DNA of 36,623 nucleotides from NCBI GenBank assembly GCA_028821575.1, contig JAPPFW010000017.1, positions 34,328-70,950 on the forward strand, read 5' to 3'. This DNA comes from a bacterium (lineage in GTDB: Bacteria > Actinomycetota > Acidimicrobiia > Spongiisociales > Spongiisociaceae). The notes under the pieces were generated by a model. It had not been told where the DNA came from. It did not search any database and was given only the letters and a program-made list of their open reading frames with translations. Position 1 is the first letter of the stretch. Each line of letters begins with the position of its first letter. Positions 34,513 to 36,623 of this stretch are shown piece by piece. The translations under genes and the position numbers were made by a program.

Positions 34513-34566
34513 TCGGGTCCGCTGCCCGCGGCGACGGCCCCGACTCCGACATCGACCTGGCTGTCA
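34513..34566 (+). pseudogene. Fragment of a MNT-type nucleotidyltransferase signature
   Basis: An 18-residue stretch LGSAARGDGPDSDIDLAV is the active-site signature (G-S-x-A-R-G, S-D-I-D-L) of minimal nucleotidyltransferases, often the antitoxin of HEPN-MNT modules. It ends at 34566, where the first copy of the ~0.5-kb direct repeat begins. No start, upstream domain or C-terminal part can be found, so it is a truncated scrap, probably cut by the repeat. Confidence 0.5.
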
Positions 34567-34569
34567 CGC

Positions 34570-35075
34570 CGGCCCGTCACCTAACCCCAGCCCCAGTTCC
34601 CTGCACGGTAGGTGAGACGCTTCTACCAGGCCGACCACACCCACCAGGAACTCCGTCGACGACACCGCCCTGGTCGTCTGTACATGGCGTGGCTCCCGTC
34701 CTGCCAGCCGGGGGCGGAGACGGTCGGATCGGGGAGGGACGTTCACGGACCAGGCCGCAGGCGGCGACTGTGGCTGCGGGGTGGATGGCGCAGGCCCCTG
34801 CGGGAATGTGGAAGTCCCCCCTCTGAGAATGTGGAAGTCCCCGTGGGAATGGTCGTATACCCGCAGGTCAGGGCTGGTAGCGAACATCCCACACACCCAG
34901 GTCTTCGCGTGTTGTGGGGTGTTGAGTTCGCGGGTTCGGGGGTCTTGGCACCGGTTTGGGGGTGTTCGGCGCGGTTGTGGGACCGGGTTATGGGCGCTGG
35001 TGGTGTTGACGGCTGGGTGGGGACGTGTCTGGTCCGACGGGTTGGTTCCGTCGGTGGGGGATGGGCGAGGGTTGG
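34570..35075 (+). repeat. Direct repeat copy A (IS-derived?)
   Basis: Aligns with 35630-36158 over its whole length. Shared blocks include GTGAGACG...CCGACCACACCCA at the start, CCAGGTCTTCGCGTGTTGTG (34897 vs 35951) and GGTTATGGGCGCTGGTGGTG (34986 vs 36070), then TTCCGTCGGTGGGGGATGGG near the end. It also contains two close copies of GAATGTGGAAGTCCCC (34804 and 34828 region). No real gene seen; minus-strand frames are Pro/Thr/Arg-rich. Confidence 0.75.
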
Positions 35076-35093
35076 ACCGCTGACCCTCGGGCG

Positions 35094-35116
35094 CGAACAT
35101 CTGTTCGTGGTACTCT
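35094..35116 (+). promoter_or_regulatory. Perfect LexA-type SOS box with -10 box TACTCT
   Basis: CGAACATCTGTTCG (35094-35107) matches CGAAC-N4-GTTCG exactly. TACTCT (35111-35116) lies four bases downstream as a candidate -10 box, placing the box in the promoter spacer. The next gene starts at 35195. Confidence 0.6.
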
Positions 35117-35194
35117 GACACAGAGCGATGGGGATCACGGTCCCAGGCACGGGGTTGCGCGTTGATCGCTGGGCTGAAACGAGAAGGGGTGAAT

Positions 35195-35608
35195 GTGAGT
35201 GGTGTGGTAACCGCAATCGAGAGGCTTATGGATGTTCTTACGGCTGGACGGCGGGATCGCCAGGCACGCCGGGCGCTCCGCCGCGATCTGCGTAGGCACC
35301 CGGACGGGCGGTGGCTGTTCACATTGTCGGACGGGTCTGTTCTTCCTTCGTGTTCGGTGGTCACGCTTTACCGAAACTCTGTGGTGGTAGGACTTCTCAA
35401 AGGAATGCATCCGACAGAGCGCCTGGTGAATGCTGGATACGGCAAACTGCGACGCGAACAGTATTACAAACTTCGAGTCTATGCGGAGCAAACTGTGCTA
35501 TTCCGAGACGTAACAAGGTGGGCGAAACTCGGGCAAGTAGAAAGCGCCGAACTAACGGAGGGTGATATCGCCGCGATTCGGGCTCGCTCGGCAGGCAGGG
35601 AAGCGTAG
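35195..35608 (+). CDS. Unknown protein behind an SOS-type promoter
   Basis: 137 residues from GTG at 35195, chosen because GAGAAGGGG lies five to six bases upstream; an in-frame TTG exists at 35162. The N-terminal third is basic and helical (AGRRDRQARRALRRDLRRHP), the middle is beta-rich (RWLFTLSDGSVLPSCSVVTL, NSVVVGLLKG), and the C-terminus is a helix-rich tail (LTEGDIAAIRARSAG). No family recognised. Codon use is less GC-biased than in the neighbouring housekeeping genes, consistent with acquisition. It is the only intact gene between the two direct repeats, and a perfect LexA-type box stands 87 bases before its start. A role in the DNA-damage response, or as cargo of a mobile element, is possible. 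Confidence 0.6.
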   Translation: MSGVVTAIERLMDVLTAGRRDRQARRALRRDLRRHPDGRWLFTLSDGSVLPSCSVVTLYRNSVVVGLLKGMHPTERLVNAGYGKLRREQYYKLRVYAEQTVLFRDVTRWAKLGQVESAELTEGDIAAIRARSAGREA

Positions 35609-35629
35609 GTCGGGATTTCCCTCCACGAC

Positions 35630-36158
35630 GTCCGGCCTGTCTCCTCGGGCGGTAAACCCCCAGCTCCGGTCACATGCACGCTATGTGAGACGGTTTCTCC
35701 CAGACCGACCACACCCACCCACCGGGAACTCGTCGACACCGCCCTAGTCGTCTGTACACGGCTTGGCTGTGGGACTGCGACCGGGGTCGGTGAGGGGCAT
35801 CGGGTGAACTGTCGACCGTCTACGGGCGACCCGTGAAGTGAGTGTCGACCCCCTCCCCGCCGAGGAGACGTCATCGGGGTTCTGGAGGAGACGTCCTCCC
35901 CGGACACCCGTCGAAGTACCTGGTCAGGGGTGGTAGCGAACTGGCCACAACCAGGTCTTCGCGTGTTGTGGGGCGTCGAATTCGCGGGTTAGGGGGTTCG
36001 GTCGGCGTCTTGGCCGGTTTCGGGGGTCTTGGCGCCGGTCTTGGGGGTGTTCGGCGTGATTGTGGGGCCGGTTATGGGCGCTGGTGGTGTTGACGGCTGG
36101 GTGGGGACGCGTCGGGTCCGACGGGTGGGTTCCGTCGGTGGGGGATGGGTGAGGTTTG
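35630..36158 (+). repeat. Direct repeat copy B (IS-derived?)
   Basis: Second copy of the sequence at 34570-35075, about 30 bases longer through an internal GTCTTGGCCGGTTTCGGGG-type insertion. It ends two bases before the stop of the frameshifted transposase on the minus strand, which suggests that the repeat is the 3' flank of that element. Confidence 0.75.
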
Positions 36159-36160
36159 GT

Positions 36161-36518
36161 TTATGGGGGTGCCCGCGTGGGTGTGGGATCGGCTGTGTGC
36201 GGGGTTGGCGTGTCTGGTGGGGTGGTGTCGGGGGTGGCTTGTTCGGGACGGCGGGTTCGTCGGGTTTGTTTGAGGTTGTGGATGACGATGGCGGAGGGCG
36301 CGGCGAGGGTGTGGGCAGCTAGTCCGAACGCGCGGCATGACTCCTGTCGAAGCTGCCGTCGTTCTTGATCATGCCGTTGACGCCTTCGACGGGGTCGCGG
36401 TTGGCGTAGCGGTTGCCCAGTCGGTGGTGCCGTAGGCGTTGCGCTGGTAGTTGTCGAGTTGGTCGACCTGTAGGGTGATCATCCCGTCGCAGCAGTATTC
36501 GGTGTCGGGCACGCCTCT
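36161..36518 (-). pseudogene. Frameshifted C-terminal part of a DDE transposase
   Basis: Three minus-strand pieces in successive frames join to one protein: RGVPDTEYCCDGMITLQVDQ...NAYGTTDW, then GNRYANRDPVEGVNGMIKND, then SCRAFGLAAHTLAA...IVIHNLKQTRRTRR and a Pro/Thr-rich tail to the stop at 36161. The middle piece, N-R-D-P-V-E-G-V-N-G, has the E of the DDE triad as in transposase/DDE_Tnp families with V-E-G-x-N-G near the C-terminus. At least two frameshifts make it inactive. The rest of the gene would lie beyond the window or is lost. The IS family is not assigned. Confidence 0.6.
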
Positions 36519-36524
36519 TAAGAT
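36519..36524 (+). promoter_or_regulatory. TAAGAT box before a short frame at 36532
   Basis: TAAGAT ends seven bases before an ATG at 36532 that opens a 23-codon frame ending at 36603. The arrangement copies the other leaderless starts, but the frame is too short to call a gene. Confidence 0.25.
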
Positions 36525-36623
36525 TGCACGTATGGTTCTCCGGAAGTACGACGACGATCAGTTAGATGGGCCCCGCGCGGAAACATGGGATGGGGTGGGT
36601 TGAAATCCTTGGTTTGGGGGTGA

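Noticed and set aside
34564..35364. Long Pro/Thr/Arg-rich minus-strand frames through repeat copy A
   Set aside because: Composition typical of non-coding high-GC sequence; the two repeat copies differ by indels that do not keep one frame, so coding is unlikely.
35479..35907. 142-codon minus-strand frame across the end of the unknown SOS gene
   Set aside because: Overlaps a better-supported plus-strand gene with a ribosome site; the shared VQTTRAVS peptide with copy A reflects repeated DNA.

Overview
The window comes from a high-GC actinobacterium, most plausibly of the class Acidimicrobiia or a close relative, and probably assembled from a metagenome. Three things suggest this: actinobacterial gene types (a DUF222/HNH '13E12-type' endonuclease, an F420-dependent nitroreductase-like protein, several VapBC modules), the GatCAB route to Gln-tRNA, and strong use of GTG/TTG starts with TANNNT -10 boxes lying directly upstream of start codons. 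The taxonomic placement is inference from gene content, not from a marker search.

Layout. 1-1.6 kb is a degraded edge: the C-terminus of a beta-propeller protein with a 111-bp tandem repeat, a small membrane protein and an IS630-type transposase remnant. 1.6-6.5 kb holds rpiB, a polytopic membrane protein, a NifU-type Fe-S scaffold, a short MeaB-type GTPase, an enoyl-CoA hydratase, a lipoprotein, a first VapBC module and an SRPBCC protein. 6.6-12.5 kb holds iscS-mnmA (sulfur transfer to tRNA), the DUF222/HNH gene framed by heptamer repeats, and ligA. 12.6-16.6 kb is a membrane-anchored unknown and the lysine/peptidoglycan operon dapC-dapD-dapE with a PH-like membrane protein. 16.6-19.4 kb has two further VapBC modules around a glycogen synthase. 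19.5-23.5 kb is gatC-gatA-gatB, a small membrane protein and pgpA. 23.6-29.3 kb has an S9 peptidase, ilvE, an unknown, an FAH-family enzyme and gltX. 29.3-33.4 kb has a class V aminotransferase, an F420-type nitroreductase, a membrane-anchored coiled-coil heptad protein, an ADP-ribosylglycohydrolase and a second copy of the membrane protein family seen at 2.1 kb. A tRNA-Glu(UUC) at 33.6 kb marks the boundary to an accessory tail. The tail holds a toxin-antitoxin-like pair, a scrap of a nucleotidyltransferase, two ~0.5-kb direct repeats that bracket an unknown gene with a perfect LexA-type box, and a frameshifted transposase.

How the genes work together. GatCAB, GltX and tRNA-Glu fit the indirect amidation pathway, in which a non-discriminating GluRS is followed by an amidotransferase. 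IscS, MnmA and the NifU-like protein fit sulfur and Fe-S delivery. DapC, DapD and DapE carry out consecutive steps of the succinylase branch of diaminopimelate synthesis. Genes inside operons are joined by 1-4-base stop/start overlaps (GTGA, ATGA, TGATG), whereas about fifteen operon-leading genes carry a TANNNT-like hexamer 6-8 bases before the start and no Shine-Dalgarno sequence, which predicts widespread leaderless mRNAs. Two genes (rpiB and the class V aminotransferase) appear to lack any standard start codon but have a well-placed Shine-Dalgarno sequence before an ACG and a CTG respectively.
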